Origin: Algibacter_G agarivorans
GTDB lineage: Bacteria; Bacteroidota; Bacteroidia; Flavobacteriales; Flavobacteriaceae
Reading direction: 5' to 3'
Assembly: GCF_039543245.1 (NCBI RefSeq)
Contig: NZ_BAABJJ010000008.1
Location: forward strand, 1-64,000
DNA length: 64,000 nucleotides
A model generated the notes under the pieces. That model searched no databases. It saw only the letters and a program-made list of their open reading frames with translations, and was not told the origin of the DNA. The position numbers and the translations under genes were made by a program. Below are positions 54,294-63,651 of this stretch, in pieces (position 1 is the first letter of the stretch; each line of letters opens with the position of its first letter).

Positions 54294-55421
54294 TTGCATC
54301 TTTCATACTGGGAAATAAAAAGTTGGTTAACACATATCGATTTCACTATTGTAGGCAGTGGTATTGTAGGGCTTAGCTGCGCGTTGCAATTAAAAAAGCG
54401 TTTTCCTAAAGCAAACATTTTAGTGCTTGAAAAAGGTATCTTACCACAAGGTGCAAGTACAAAAAACGCGGGATTCGCATGCTTTGGGAGCCTGAGTGAA
54501 ATACTTGACGATTTACAAACTCATGCACAACAAGACGTTTTAGAACTTATTAAAAAACGAGTAGAAGGTCTAAAACTTTTACGAAAAACTTTAGGAGACA
54601 AAACTATAAACTATAAAAACCATGGTGGTTATGAATTGTTTACTGAAAACGATTCAGAATTATTCCAGCACTGTTTATCAAAAAGGGAATCTATAAACAA
54701 CATGCTTCAACCCATTTTTAAAGATGATGTTTTTAACCTGCATGATAATATTTTCAACTTTAAAAACATAAAAAATCAATATGTTTACAATCCATTTGAA
54801 GGTCAAATTGATACCGGAAAAATGATGGAATCCTTGATGCATTTAGTATTAAAAAAAGGTATTAAAATTTTAAATAGTATTCAAGTTGAACGTTTTTCTG
54901 AGGCCAATAATTCAGTCAAACTAAAAACCAGTGCTTTTGAGTTTTCAACCTCAAAGTTACTTATTGCAACTAACGGCTTTGCATCGCAACTCATTAATGA
55001 AAAAGTAAATCCAGCAAGAGCACAGGTTTTAATTACCAAACCCATAAAAGACTTGCATATAAAAGGTACATTTCATTTAGATAAAGGCTATTATTATTTC
55101 AGAAATATAGACAATAGGGTTTTGTTTGGAGGTGGGCGGCATCTAGATTTTAAAGGTGAAGAAACTATGGATTTAAATGAAACAACATTGATTCAAAACA
55201 AATTAGAAGCCCTTTTAAAATCCACTATTCTTCCAGAAACACCGTTTGAAATTGACCAGCGCTGGAGTGGTATTATGGGTGTTGGTTCCCGAAAGCTTTC
55301 GGGGCAAAAGAAAACCATAGTAAAACAACTAAGCAACAATGTGTTTTGTGGTGTCCGGCTTGGCGGAATGGGAATTGCTATAGGGAGTTTAGTTGGTAAA
55401 GAATTAGTTGATTTAGTATAA
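54294..55421 (+). CDS. DAO-family FAD-dependent oxidoreductase with TTG start
   Basis: 375 residues. FAD Rossmann motif FTIVGSGIVGLSCALQL at residues 17-33 and the NAGFACFGSLSEI substrate-side block. The C-terminal RWSGIMGVGSRK and GVRLGGMGIAIGSLVG match the glycine-oxidase/MnmC-oxidase group of D-amino-acid oxidase-like enzymes. No ATG precedes the FAD motif; TTG at 54294 gives the family-like HLSYWEIKSW start and is taken as the initiator. The substrate is unknown. Followed by a CATTCC-type repeat, then the GreA-like gene. Confidence 0.85.
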   Translation: MHLSYWEIKSWLTHIDFTIVGSGIVGLSCALQLKKRFPKANILVLEKGILPQGASTKNAGFACFGSLSEILDDLQTHAQQDVLELIKKRVEGLKLLRKTLGDKTINYKNHGGYELFTENDSELFQHCLSKRESINNMLQPIFKDDVFNLHDNIFNFKNIKNQYVYNPFEGQIDTGKMMESLMHLVLKKGIKILNSIQVERFSEANNSVKLKTSAFEFSTSKLLIATNGFASQLINEKVNPARAQVLITKPIKDLHIKGTFHLDKGYYYFRNIDNRVLFGGGRHLDFKGEETMDLNETTLIQNKLEALLKSTILPETPFEIDQRWSGIMGVGSRKLSGQKKTIVKQLSNNVFCGVRLGGMGIAIGSLVGKELVDLV

Positions 55422-55492
55422 ACATGTCATTCCAGAGTTTATACTGAGCACAGTCGAAGTAAAGGCAGGAATCCACTCTAAAAAATTGAATA

Positions 55493-55942
55493 TTGAATAT
55501 AAAAGAACAACTATATAACCAATGTGTTGCATTTGTTGAAAATCGTTTCCAAACCATTCAAAATACGATTAATGAAATTCAGGTTTCATTAACTTCAGAA
55601 ACTAAAAGTAGTGCAGGCGATAAGCATGAAACAGGACGTGCTATGCTACAACTAGAACGAGAAAAAGCAGGGAATCAACTAGCAGAAATTCAAAAAACAA
55701 GAGAGTTACTTTCTAAAGTAAACATCTCTAAAACTTCTAAAATTATTGGTTTAGGCAGCCTAGTTTATACATCTAACTCAAACTACTTTATTGCCATTAG
55801 TGCAGGGGCAATAAAAGTTAATGATGACTTGGTTTTTGCTATTTCGTCAAACACACCTATTGGGCAATTGTTAATGGGTAAAACGGTTGGAGATACTATT
55901 ATTTTTAGAAATCAAAAATTCACCATTGAAACCGTTTTATAG
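55493..55942 (+). CDS. GreA/GreB C-terminal-like protein with N-terminal coiled coil
   Basis: 149 residues starting at TTG (55493). Residues 1-80 form a coiled coil with an AGDKHETGRAMLQLEREKAG turn. Residues 85-149 resemble the GreA/GreB C-terminal FKBP-like domain (AIKVNDDLVFAISSNTPIGQ, then LLMGKTVGDTIIF). The acidic tip of true GreA is not evident, so it may bind RNA polymerase without cleavage activity. Such genes have been mislabelled as 3-oxoacyl-ACP synthase in databases. The last six bases overlap the convergent ABC gene. Confidence 0.72.
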   Translation: MNIKEQLYNQCVAFVENRFQTIQNTINEIQVSLTSETKSSAGDKHETGRAMLQLEREKAGNQLAEIQKTRELLSKVNISKTSKIIGLGSLVYTSNSNYFIAISAGAIKVNDDLVFAISSNTPIGQLLMGKTVGDTIIFRNQKFTIETVL

Positions 55943-56857
55943 ACAGTTTTTTTCAATTGAAAGATTTACTTTTTGACCTATATGCAATATTTCAAAATGT
56001 TCAAAAAACACTTTTTCCGCATTCAATTCTGCTTCAATTAAAAAATAATGCCCTTTGTAATACGATTGTTTTACAACTGCCATTACATCTGATTTTTTAA
56101 CTACTTTCAACTGATTCGCATAAATAATTCTATCATCAATCACATTAAACTCACCAAAGAAAGAGGCAATAAGTTTATCCTTTGGGCTATTGTATAAATG
56201 CTTAGGCGTATTATTAGCTGTAATTTTGGTGTCATGCAAAACAATCATCCTGTCAGAATAAGATAACACATCATCCTTATCATGAGTAGCCACTATACAA
56301 GTAATGTTTTTTTCTTTTAAATATTTAAAAAGGCTTCTACGTAAAGATTGTTTTTTAAAATTATCGATATGGCTAAAAGGCTCGTCTAATAAAATAATTT
56401 CGGGTTGCTTGGCAATGGCTCTTGCAAGTGCCACACGCTGTTTCTGTCCGCCACTTAATTCTTTAACTTTCGTTCTAGCAAATGCGGTTAATTCTACAAC
56501 TTCTAGAAGCTCTTTAATGCGTTCTCGTTTTTCTTCAGGATAAAAATTAGAAAGAAAGGCCCCTATGTTTTCTGAAACTGAAATGACAGGCATTAAATCA
56601 AATTCTTGAGCCACATATTTCATAAAATTAGGGCCCGTAATTAGATTGAATTTTGGCCCTAAAATTTCTTCGCCATTCCAGAATACTTGTCCTTGGTTTA
56701 AATCATAAGTACCATAAAGTAATTTTAAAAGCGTACTTTTTCCTGATCCACTTTCACCAATAATAGAAACGTGTTCGCCTGCTTTTGCACTAAAGCTAAT
56801 GTTCTCTAGAATGTTATGCTTTTTATAACGAAAGTTTAAATTCTGTACTTCTAACAT
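55937..56857 (-). CDS. ABC transporter ATP-binding protein
   Basis: 306 residues. Walker A GESGSGKST (34-42), Q-loop YVAQEFDLMP, signature LSGGQKQRVALARAIA, Walker B ILLDEPFSHID and the H-loop VATHDKDDV. An 85-residue C-terminal TOBE-like domain (FFGEFNVIDDRIIYANQLKV) resembles importers for metals, spermidine or sulfate. No permease or binding protein is adjacent, so the substrate is unassigned; an orphan ATPase could also act in regulation. It faces the GreA-like gene tail to tail. Confidence 0.88.
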   Translation of the reverse strand: MLEVQNLNFRYKKHNILENISFSAKAGEHVSIIGESGSGKSTLLKLLYGTYDLNQGQVFWNGEEILGPKFNLITGPNFMKYVAQEFDLMPVISVSENIGAFLSNFYPEEKRERIKELLEVVELTAFARTKVKELSGGQKQRVALARAIAKQPEIILLDEPFSHIDNFKKQSLRRSLFKYLKEKNITCIVATHDKDDVLSYSDRMIVLHDTKITANNTPKHLYNSPKDKLIASFFGEFNVIDDRIIYANQLKVVKKSDVMAVVKQSYYKGHYFLIEAELNAEKVFFEHFEILHIGQKVNLSIEKNCL

Positions 56858-57036
56858 ATTAGGCTAATGGGTTTATCTTGTTTTTCTCAAATACTTATCA
56901 TGACAAAGAAAAGCATTGGGCACCTTGTTTGTGGCATTTTCAAAATAAATTATTATCGCCAACCATCATAATCTGTAAAAAGGACTTTAATATTTTTATC
57001 TTTAAGATTCTTTTTTAGTCGATTCAAATACATATA

Positions 57037-59109
57037 TTATCCTTTAATTTTTTCATGGGTTTTACTTGGCAAAACTTTAAATCCCATATTGTAAAGCGTA
57101 AAACCAAAAATATCAGCATATTGATCAATCGTTTTACTTACAGGAGTTCCTGCACCATGACCAGCATCGGTTTCAATACGGATTAAGGTTGGGTTATTTC
57201 CTGTTTGCTTGCTTTGTAATTCGGCGGCAAACTTAAAACTATGGGCTGGTACAACACGATCATCGTGATCGCCAGTTGTTATTAGAGTCGCCGGATATTG
57301 TAGACCAGCTTTTACATTATGCAAAGGCGAGTATCCTTTTAAATAATCGAACATGACTTTACTGTCTTCAGCAGTTCCATAATCATAAGCCCAACCAGCT
57401 CCAGATGTAAAGGTATGATAACGTAACATATCCAAAACACCAACTGCTGGCAATGCTACTTTTGCTAAATCAGGACGCTGTGTCATTACTGTTCCCACTA
57501 ATAAGCCCCCATTAGAACCACCTCTTAAGGCTAAATATTCTGATGATGTGTAATTTTCAGCAAATAAATATTCCGCAGCCGAGATAAAATCATCAAATAC
57601 ATTTTGCTTTTGCATTTTGGTTCCAGCTTCGTGCCATGTTCTACCATATTCACCACCACCACGCAAATTAGGAACTGCAAAAATACCGCCTTGTTCCATC
57701 CAGACAGCATTGGTAATACTAAAAGCAGGAGTTAAACTAATATTGAATCCGCCATAACCATATAGAATAGTTGGGTTTTTACCATTTAATTCCAATCCTT
57801 TTTTATGCGTAATCATCATGGGTACTTTTGTGCCATCTTTTGAAGTATAAAATACCTGATTGCTTTCGTAATCATCACTTTTCAATTCAATAGATGGTTT
57901 CCAGTATAATTCCGCGTCGCCTGTTTCAACATTAAATTTATAAATACTTGAAGGCGTTTTGTAATTAGTAAACGAAAAATAATTTGTTTTTTCTTCTTTT
58001 TTGCCACTAAAACCATGAGCTGTTCCTAAACCTGGAAGGTCAATATCCTTAATCCATTTACCGCAATAATCATATTGCTTTACTTTAGAAATGGCATCAA
58101 CCATATAATGCGCAAAGAAGTAACCACCGCAAGTTGATGGGGATAATACATGTTCGGTCTCAGGAATTATATCTATCCAATTATCTGGAGTAGGACTTGA
58201 CGCATCTACCATAACGATTCGTTTATTGGGTGCATCTAAATTAGTAACAAGAAATAATTTACTGCCTTCGTTTTCAACAACATTGGTATCGCTATCCGTA
58301 TGATTTAGAATAGTTATTAATGGGCTATTAGGTACTGAAAGATCTTTTACATATAGTTTATTGCCGGAAGTTGAAATGCGAGGCGTAATAACCAAATACT
58401 TGTCATCTTCGGTAACCGTAGCATAAATATAACGATGCTTTTCTTCGGGTATTCCGCCAAAAATTAAAGCATCAACTTTTTGGGGTGTTCCTAATTTATG
58501 ATAATACACTTTATGCTGATCTGTTTTAGCAGAAAGTTCACTTCCAAGGGGTTTATCATAACTAGAATAATAAAAGCCCTCGTTTTTATACCAAGATATT
58601 TGAGTAAATTTTACATCTATAAGTGTCTCTTCTATAATAACTTTAGTTTCGGTATTCATGACTAAAATTTTTCGCCAATCACTACCGCCTTCAGAAATAG
58701 AATACGCCACTATTTTTCCGTTTTTTGAAAAGCTCATCCCACCTAAAGATACGGTGCCGTCCTCTGAAAATGTATTAGGGTCTATAAATATTTCAGCTTC
58801 ACCATCACCCTTTTTTCTATAATACACGTTCTGGTTTTGTAACCCATCATTTTTAGAAAAATAGGTATAATCACCCTCAACAAAAGGTGCGCCTACTTTT
58901 TCGTAATTCCATAGATTAGTAAGACGTTCTTTTAAACCTTCTCTAAAAGGGATATGCTCTAAATAACTGAATGTTGTTTTGTTTTGAGCTTTTACCCACG
59001 CTCTCGTTTCATCACTTCTATCATCTTCTAACCAACGGTAGGGATCTTTTATGTCCTCACCAAAATAAATATCTACGGTATCAACAGTTTTTGTTTGTGG
59101 GTAATTCAC
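57037..59109 (-). CDS. Prolyl oligopeptidase (S9A), apparently severed from its lipoprotein signal
   Basis: Cleaves after proline in short peptides. The 690-residue body from GTG (59109) is complete: seven-blade propeller, then the hydrolase with Ser532 (RGGSNGG), the Asp in GDHDDRV (613-619) and His651 (DAGHGAG). Upstream codons in the same frame (KKEKNNPFTV) look like the linker of a lipoprotein, but a seven-A run at 59131-59137 puts the lipobox (LAIVILMGC) in another frame. That signal itself begins TTG-TAA (59183-59188). As read, the enzyme would stay in the cytosol. This is decay or base error. Confidence 0.88.
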   Translation of the reverse strand: MNYPQTKTVDTVDIYFGEDIKDPYRWLEDDRSDETRAWVKAQNKTTFSYLEHIPFREGLKERLTNLWNYEKVGAPFVEGDYTYFSKNDGLQNQNVYYRKKGDGEAEIFIDPNTFSEDGTVSLGGMSFSKNGKIVAYSISEGGSDWRKILVMNTETKVIIEETLIDVKFTQISWYKNEGFYYSSYDKPLGSELSAKTDQHKVYYHKLGTPQKVDALIFGGIPEEKHRYIYATVTEDDKYLVITPRISTSGNKLYVKDLSVPNSPLITILNHTDSDTNVVENEGSKLFLVTNLDAPNKRIVMVDASSPTPDNWIDIIPETEHVLSPSTCGGYFFAHYMVDAISKVKQYDYCGKWIKDIDLPGLGTAHGFSGKKEEKTNYFSFTNYKTPSSIYKFNVETGDAELYWKPSIELKSDDYESNQVFYTSKDGTKVPMMITHKKGLELNGKNPTILYGYGGFNISLTPAFSITNAVWMEQGGIFAVPNLRGGGEYGRTWHEAGTKMQKQNVFDDFISAAEYLFAENYTSSEYLALRGGSNGGLLVGTVMTQRPDLAKVALPAVGVLDMLRYHTFTSGAGWAYDYGTAEDSKVMFDYLKGYSPLHNVKAGLQYPATLITTGDHDDRVVPAHSFKFAAELQSKQTGNNPTLIRIETDAGHGAGTPVSKTIDQYADIFGFTLYNMGFKVLPSKTHEKIKG

Positions 59110-59270
59110 GGTGAAAGGATTATTTTTTTCTTTTTTTACAACCCATTAAAATCACAATTGCTAAAAGACTGATTAATAATTTTTACAAGATGAAAGTATT
59201 TTAGATTTTTTCAAAAATAAGTAAAAAAATGAATTATTTCTGGAATCATAGCTTCTGATCAAAGGTAATT

Positions 59271-59302
59271 AAAAAACTCCTGTACAGATATACAGGAGTT
59301 TT
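59271..59302 (-). terminator. Terminator after asd
   Basis: AAAACTCCTGTA, 6-base loop, TACAGGAGTTTT: a perfect 12-bp stem, and six T on the minus strand. Confidence 0.88.
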
Positions 59303-59330
59303 ACATAAAATCTTAAGATTATTTAGATCT

Positions 59331-60320
59331 CTAAACTAATTTATGCTCAATCAAATATTCAGCAATTTGAATCGTGTTTGTTGCCGCTCCTTTACGAAGG
59401 TTATCAGCAACAATCCACATATTTAAAGTGTTTGGTTGTGTTTCGTCTCTTCTAATACGACCTACAAAAACCTCATCTTTTTCATGAGCAAAAATTGGCA
59501 TCGGGTACGTGTTAGTATCTGTATTATCTTGAACAACAACTCCTGGAGTTTCATGTAATAATTTACGAACATCAGCTAAATCAAAATCATTTTCAAACTC
59601 AACATTTACAGACTCAGAATGCCCACCTGCAGTAGGAATTCTAACCGCAGTTGCCGATATAGAAAATGTTCTATCATTCATTATTTTTTGAGGCTCTCTG
59701 GCCAATTTCATTTCTTCTTTAGTGTATCCGTTGGCTTCAAAAACATCACAATGTGGTAATGCATTTCTTCCGATAGGATAAGGATAAGCCATTTCGCCTT
59801 CAATACCAGCAATTTCATTTTCTAATTGGCGTACAGCTTTAACACCAGTACCGGAAACTGATTGATATGTTGAAACTACAACACGTTTCATTTTATATTT
59901 TTTATGAAGCGGATTTAAAGCCATAACCAATTGTATAGTCGAACAATTAGGGTTGGCAATAATCTTATCGTCTTTAGTTAGTTCGTCAGCATTAATTTCT
60001 GGAACTACTAATTTTTTAGTAGGATCCATTCTCCATGCTGACGAATTATCTACAACTGTAGTACCAACTTCAGCAAATTTAGGAGCCCATTCTAAAGAGG
60101 TGTCTCCACCTGCAGAGAACAAAGCAATATCTGGACGCATAGAAACCGCCGTTTCTAATCCAACCACTTTATAATCGTTTCCTTTATAGGTAATTATTTT
60201 TCCAACAGATCGTTCTGAAGCAACAGGAATTAATTCTGTTATAGGAAAATTACGTTCAGCAAGAACTTTTAGCATCACTTCGCCAACCATACCAGTGGCA
60301 CCAACAACTGCTACTTTCAT
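59331..60320 (-). CDS. asd: Aspartate-semialdehyde dehydrogenase
   Basis: Second step of the aspartate family pathway (lysine, methionine, threonine and diaminopimelate). 329 residues with GATGMVGEVMLKVL for NADP, the nucleophile Cys126 (ANPNCSTIQLV), and the substrate-binding SGTGVKAVRQL and HSESVNVEF regions. It lies next to alr, another wall-precursor gene, with mscL between. Own terminator on each side. Confidence 0.96.
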   Translation of the reverse strand: MKVAVVGATGMVGEVMLKVLAERNFPITELIPVASERSVGKIITYKGNDYKVVGLETAVSMRPDIALFSAGGDTSLEWAPKFAEVGTTVVDNSSAWRMDPTKKLVVPEINADELTKDDKIIANPNCSTIQLVMALNPLHKKYKMKRVVVSTYQSVSGTGVKAVRQLENEIAGIEGEMAYPYPIGRNALPHCDVFEANGYTKEEMKLAREPQKIMNDRTFSISATAVRIPTAGGHSESVNVEFENDFDLADVRKLLHETPGVVVQDNTDTNTYPMPIFAHEKDEVFVGRIRRDETQPNTLNMWIVADNLRKGAATNTIQIAEYLIEHKLV

Positions 60321-60382
60321 ATCATTTGATTTTTAATAAATTTCTGTGGACAAAACTAAGTATTAATTCCATTTTAAAATCT

Positions 60383-60419
60383 AAAAAAAGCCCTGATTTT
60401 AAAAAAACGAGGGCTTTTT
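60383..60419 (-). terminator. Terminator after mscL
   Basis: On the minus strand AAAGCCCTCG...CAGGGCTTTTTTTAG: an 8-10 bp stem and a 7-T run. Confidence 0.78.
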
Positions 60420-60457
60420 AACAACAAATAACACGTTGTTCTTTATTTAACAGTTTG

Positions 60458-60859
60458 TTATTTTTTTAACAAATCTCTAATCTCACCTAATAACTCTTCT
60501 TGCGATGGCCCAGATGGAGCTTCAGGGGCTGGCTCTTCTTTCTTCTTCATTTTGTTAACACCTTTAACAATTAAGAACATAACAAATGCTACGATAATAA
60601 AGTCAATTACATTTGTTAAAAATGCACCCCAAAGTACTGAAACTTCTCCTTCCAGAACACCTTCTGCATTAGCAATACCTTCTTTTACTACGTATTTTAA
60701 ATCTTTGAAATCTGCTTCGAAAATCAATCCTATTAATGGAGATACTATACCTCCTGTAAACGCTGTAACTACTTCTTTAAAAGCAGCACCCATAACAAAA
60801 CCAACTGCAATGTCTACAAGGTTGCCCTTCATTGCAAATTCCTTAAATTCTTTTAACAT
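60458..60859 (-). CDS. mscL: Large-conductance mechanosensitive channel
   Basis: Pentameric pore opened by membrane tension. 133 residues, normal. N-terminal amphipathic FKEFAMKGNLVDIAVGFVMG with the pore-lining TM1, TM2 (VIDFIIVAFVMFLIVKGVNK) and a charged C-terminal helix (EELLGEIRDLLKK). It follows alr on the same strand with a 65-base gap and is closed by a terminator. Confidence 0.96.
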   Translation of the reverse strand: MLKEFKEFAMKGNLVDIAVGFVMGAAFKEVVTAFTGGIVSPLIGLIFEADFKDLKYVVKEGIANAEGVLEGEVSVLWGAFLTNVIDFIIVAFVMFLIVKGVNKMKKKEEPAPEAPSGPSQEELLGEIRDLLKK

Positions 60860-60924
60860 AATTATTAATTTTTAGTTAGTAAGCAACAAAAATAATCAAA
60901 AAACTTCAACTTGTGTTAAGTTTA

Positions 60925-62031
60925 TTATTCCAAGAAAATTCTTTTAACTCGCTGTGATATAGATGTAATAAGTTCGTAAGAAATAGTATTAGCGGTTTCT
61001 GCTAAATGTTCAGCGGTTGGGTTTTTGCCAAAAACAATAACTTCATCGCCTTCGTTACAAGTAATATTTGTAACATCTACCATAATCATATCCATACATA
61101 CATTTCCAATGATTGGTGCTTTTTGCCCATGTATGGTTACAAAACCTTTGCCATTACCGTATTGCCTACCAATACCATCGGCATGACCAATTGGGAGGGT
61201 GGCTGTTTTTAACAAAGCATCACTTTTAAAGGCACGATTGTAGCCAACAGAATTGCCTTTTTTAATAGTATGTATTTGAGAAATAACCGTTTTTAAAGTT
61301 GCAATAGGCTTTAAATATTGGTTCTCTTTTTCAGAATTACCAAAACCATATAAACCAATACCGCTTCTAACCATATCAAAATGCGCCTCAGGATAGTTTA
61401 AAATTCCCGATGTATTACATATATGGAGCATCGGTTTATAACCAAGTTGTGTTGTGAAATTTTCAGTAATACTTTTAAAAGTTTCAATCTGATTTATAGT
61501 GAATTTCTTTTCATCTAAATCTTCACTAGCAGCCAAATGCGAAAAGATAGACTTTATTTTTACAGCTTTAGAGTCATTCAGTTTAGCAATAATATTATCG
61601 ACTTCATCTTCTGAAAATCCTAATCGGTTTAATCCTGTATTGAATTTAATATGAATGGGATAATCCGTTTGTTTTTCCTCAGAAGCGATAGTAATAAATT
61701 CCTTTAAAATTTTAGAATTATAAATACTAGGCTCCAAACAATTTGCTATAAGTGCTTTAAAATTTACAGTTTGAGGATGCAGTACCAAAATAGGCTGAGT
61801 TATACCAGCTTCTCTAAGTGCAATACCTTCATTGGTGTACGCTACTGCAAAATAATCAACATTTAAATTTTGCAGGTATTTAGCAATTTCGTTAGCATCG
61901 CTTCCGTAAGCAAAAGCTTTAACAACCGCTAAAAATTTGGTGCTGGCTTTTAATTTCGATTTTAGATGTTCAAAATTATGTTGGAGTGCTTTTAAATCAA
62001 TTTCAAGCACGGTTTCTTGTGCTTTAGGCAT
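60925..62031 (-). CDS. alr: Alanine racemase
   Basis: Makes D-alanine for peptidoglycan. 368 residues, PLP-dependent fold III. The PLP lysine is Lys38 (AVVKAFAYGSDA), and the second-base tyrosine is in SVGYNRAFK. IGNVCMDMIMVDVT and the GDEVIVFG region are present. Overlaps the end of tdk by 8 bases, so the two are co-transcribed. Confidence 0.95.
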   Translation of the reverse strand: MPKAQETVLEIDLKALQHNFEHLKSKLKASTKFLAVVKAFAYGSDANEIAKYLQNLNVDYFAVAYTNEGIALREAGITQPILVLHPQTVNFKALIANCLEPSIYNSKILKEFITIASEEKQTDYPIHIKFNTGLNRLGFSEDEVDNIIAKLNDSKAVKIKSIFSHLAASEDLDEKKFTINQIETFKSITENFTTQLGYKPMLHICNTSGILNYPEAHFDMVRSGIGLYGFGNSEKENQYLKPIATLKTVISQIHTIKKGNSVGYNRAFKSDALLKTATLPIGHADGIGRQYGNGKGFVTIHGQKAPIIGNVCMDMIMVDVTNITCNEGDEVIVFGKNPTAEHLAETANTISYELITSISQRVKRIFLE

Positions 62032-62671
62032 TGGGGTCTTTAAGTTTTGGGTTTACTTCTTCGGCATCATTAACCTTCATATTTCTAATTTTGTCGCGCA
62101 TCATGGCTTTGTAGTAAGCCGCTCTACTTAAAGGCTCATATTCATCAACTTCACCTAAAAGCACCAAACTATCACTTTTAGATTTTCGGTAACTATACTG
62201 TGCTAAATTCCCAGTTCTTGTACAAACGGCATGTACTTTGGTAACATAATCTGCAGTTGCCATTAAAAACGGCATGGGGCCAAAAGGATTTCCTTTAAAA
62301 TCCATATCTAATCCAGCTACTATAACACGAACGCCTTTATTTGCTAAATCATTACAAACACGTACAATCTCATCATCAAAAAACTGCGCTTCATCAATAC
62401 CCACCACATCGCAACCATCGGCCAAAATAGGAATATTAGCTGCCGCTGGAACAGGTGTTGAGCGGATTTCATTATCATCATGCGAAACCACCATATCCTC
62501 ATTATAACGGACATCAATTGCAGGTTTAAAAATCTCAACTTTCTGTCTTGCAAATTGAGCTCGCCTAAGCCTTCGGATCAGTTCTTCGGTTTTTCCAGAA
62601 AACATGGAGCCACAGATTACTTCAATCCACCCAAATTGTTCTTTATGATTTACTGTATTTTCAAGAAACAT
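62024..62671 (-). CDS. tdk: Thymidine kinase (type II) lacking most zinc cysteines
   Basis: Salvages thymidine to dTMP. 215 residues with the P-loop CGSMFSGKTEELIRRL, the GIDEAQFFDDEIV Asp/Glu region and the lasso-domain GLDMDFKGNPFGPM. In the usual zinc ribbon (CxxC...CxxC), only one Cys remains here (HAVCTRTGNLAQ). The distal pair is replaced by SRAAY (EYEPLSRAAYYK). I believe the same EYEPLSRAAYY pattern occurs in other flavobacterial enzymes, so it is likely functional without zinc. Overlaps alr. Confidence 0.93.
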   Translation of the reverse strand: MFLENTVNHKEQFGWIEVICGSMFSGKTEELIRRLRRAQFARQKVEIFKPAIDVRYNEDMVVSHDDNEIRSTPVPAAANIPILADGCDVVGIDEAQFFDDEIVRVCNDLANKGVRVIVAGLDMDFKGNPFGPMPFLMATADYVTKVHAVCTRTGNLAQYSYRKSKSDSLVLLGEVDEYEPLSRAAYYKAMMRDKIRNMKVNDAEEVNPKLKDPNA

Positions 62672-62778
62672 TTCGTAATTTTAGCACTAAAAAGTAATAA
62701 TTATTCGTTTGTATAAAGGTGGCGTAAATTTATTAAAAATCAAAAACCTGTAGCGCAATAATTAAAAATTTATAAAAA

Positions 62779-63522
62779 ATGAAGAAGAAGGTAGAATCGG
62801 AACTCATTAGTATAGCGCATAGAATTCTTAAATTAAAAGGAAAAGAAGATGTTCTTAAGATGCATACAGAAGTATCTGCGCTTTATGAAAAACTATCCGT
62901 ATTAAAATTTGCTCATGAAAATTTTGAAGGCGACTTACCAACCATAGGAAGTGACTCTTCGTTTTTTGGCATGTTAGACAGTGCATTCAATAACAAGATT
63001 AGTGATAATATTGAAGTTGAAGATAAAATATATATAAATCTTGATGAGGTTGAAAACGATGAGATTATAGAGCCCCTGATGAACAAGATTAAAGATATGG
63101 TAGCGCAAATGCCTGAAGACCCAGAAGATATTGATACCGTTTTTGAAGAAGCTATACCCAAAGAACCCATTAAAAAACACAATTTAGAAGACATTACAGC
63201 TGGATTTGAAGATATTCCTATTTTCGAACCCGTTTCTAAAATGCATAATGGTGTTTCCAATGGCAAAACATCTTTAAATGATAAACTTAAAAATGGAGGA
63301 CTCAATATTGGGCTCAATGATAAGATTGCTTTTATAAAACATTTATTTGATAGTAAAAGTGAAGATTATGATCGCGTGCTGTCGCAATTAAACACCTTTG
63401 CATCCTATAATAATGCTAAAAATTTTATTATTGAATTGGTAAAGCCAGATTATAACAATTGGGAAGGAAAAGAAGAGTTTGAAGAACGTTTCATGGAAAT
63501 AATAGAAGCAAAATTTAATTGA
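62779..63522 (+). CDS. Conserved flavobacterial protein of unknown function
   Basis: 247 residues, acidic, no signal or membrane helix. An N-terminal helical part (KVESELISIAHRILKLKGKE) is followed by a linker of E/D/P-rich sequence (about 110-165). The C-terminal 80 residues (KTSLNDKLKNGGLNIGLNDK, then SYNNAKNFIIELVKPDYNNW) form a helical domain. No known catalytic motif. Its position directly before rsmI on the same strand is the only context clue. Confidence 0.72.
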   Translation: MKKKVESELISIAHRILKLKGKEDVLKMHTEVSALYEKLSVLKFAHENFEGDLPTIGSDSSFFGMLDSAFNNKISDNIEVEDKIYINLDEVENDEIIEPLMNKIKDMVAQMPEDPEDIDTVFEEAIPKEPIKKHNLEDITAGFEDIPIFEPVSKMHNGVSNGKTSLNDKLKNGGLNIGLNDKIAFIKHLFDSKSEDYDRVLSQLNTFASYNNAKNFIIELVKPDYNNWEGKEEFEERFMEIIEAKFN

Positions 63523-63651
63523 GAAATATTTCCTTGATTATATCGAGGTTTCCCTTAAGTTTGTCATTTCCGCCTTTCGACTATCTCTAAAGATAAACTA
63601 CGGCGAAAATCTAAAAACATCTAGAACAATCTTTTTTTCAGCAACTAACAC

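Noticed and set aside
56953..57033. 26-residue minus-strand frame (MYLNRLKKNLKDKNIKVLF...)
   Set aside because: Short, with no homologue I can recognise; it lies in a 180-base gap and may be chance.
62913..63317. 134-residue Ser-rich minus-strand frame
   Set aside because: Antisense to the acidic conserved protein at 62779-63522; no start context.
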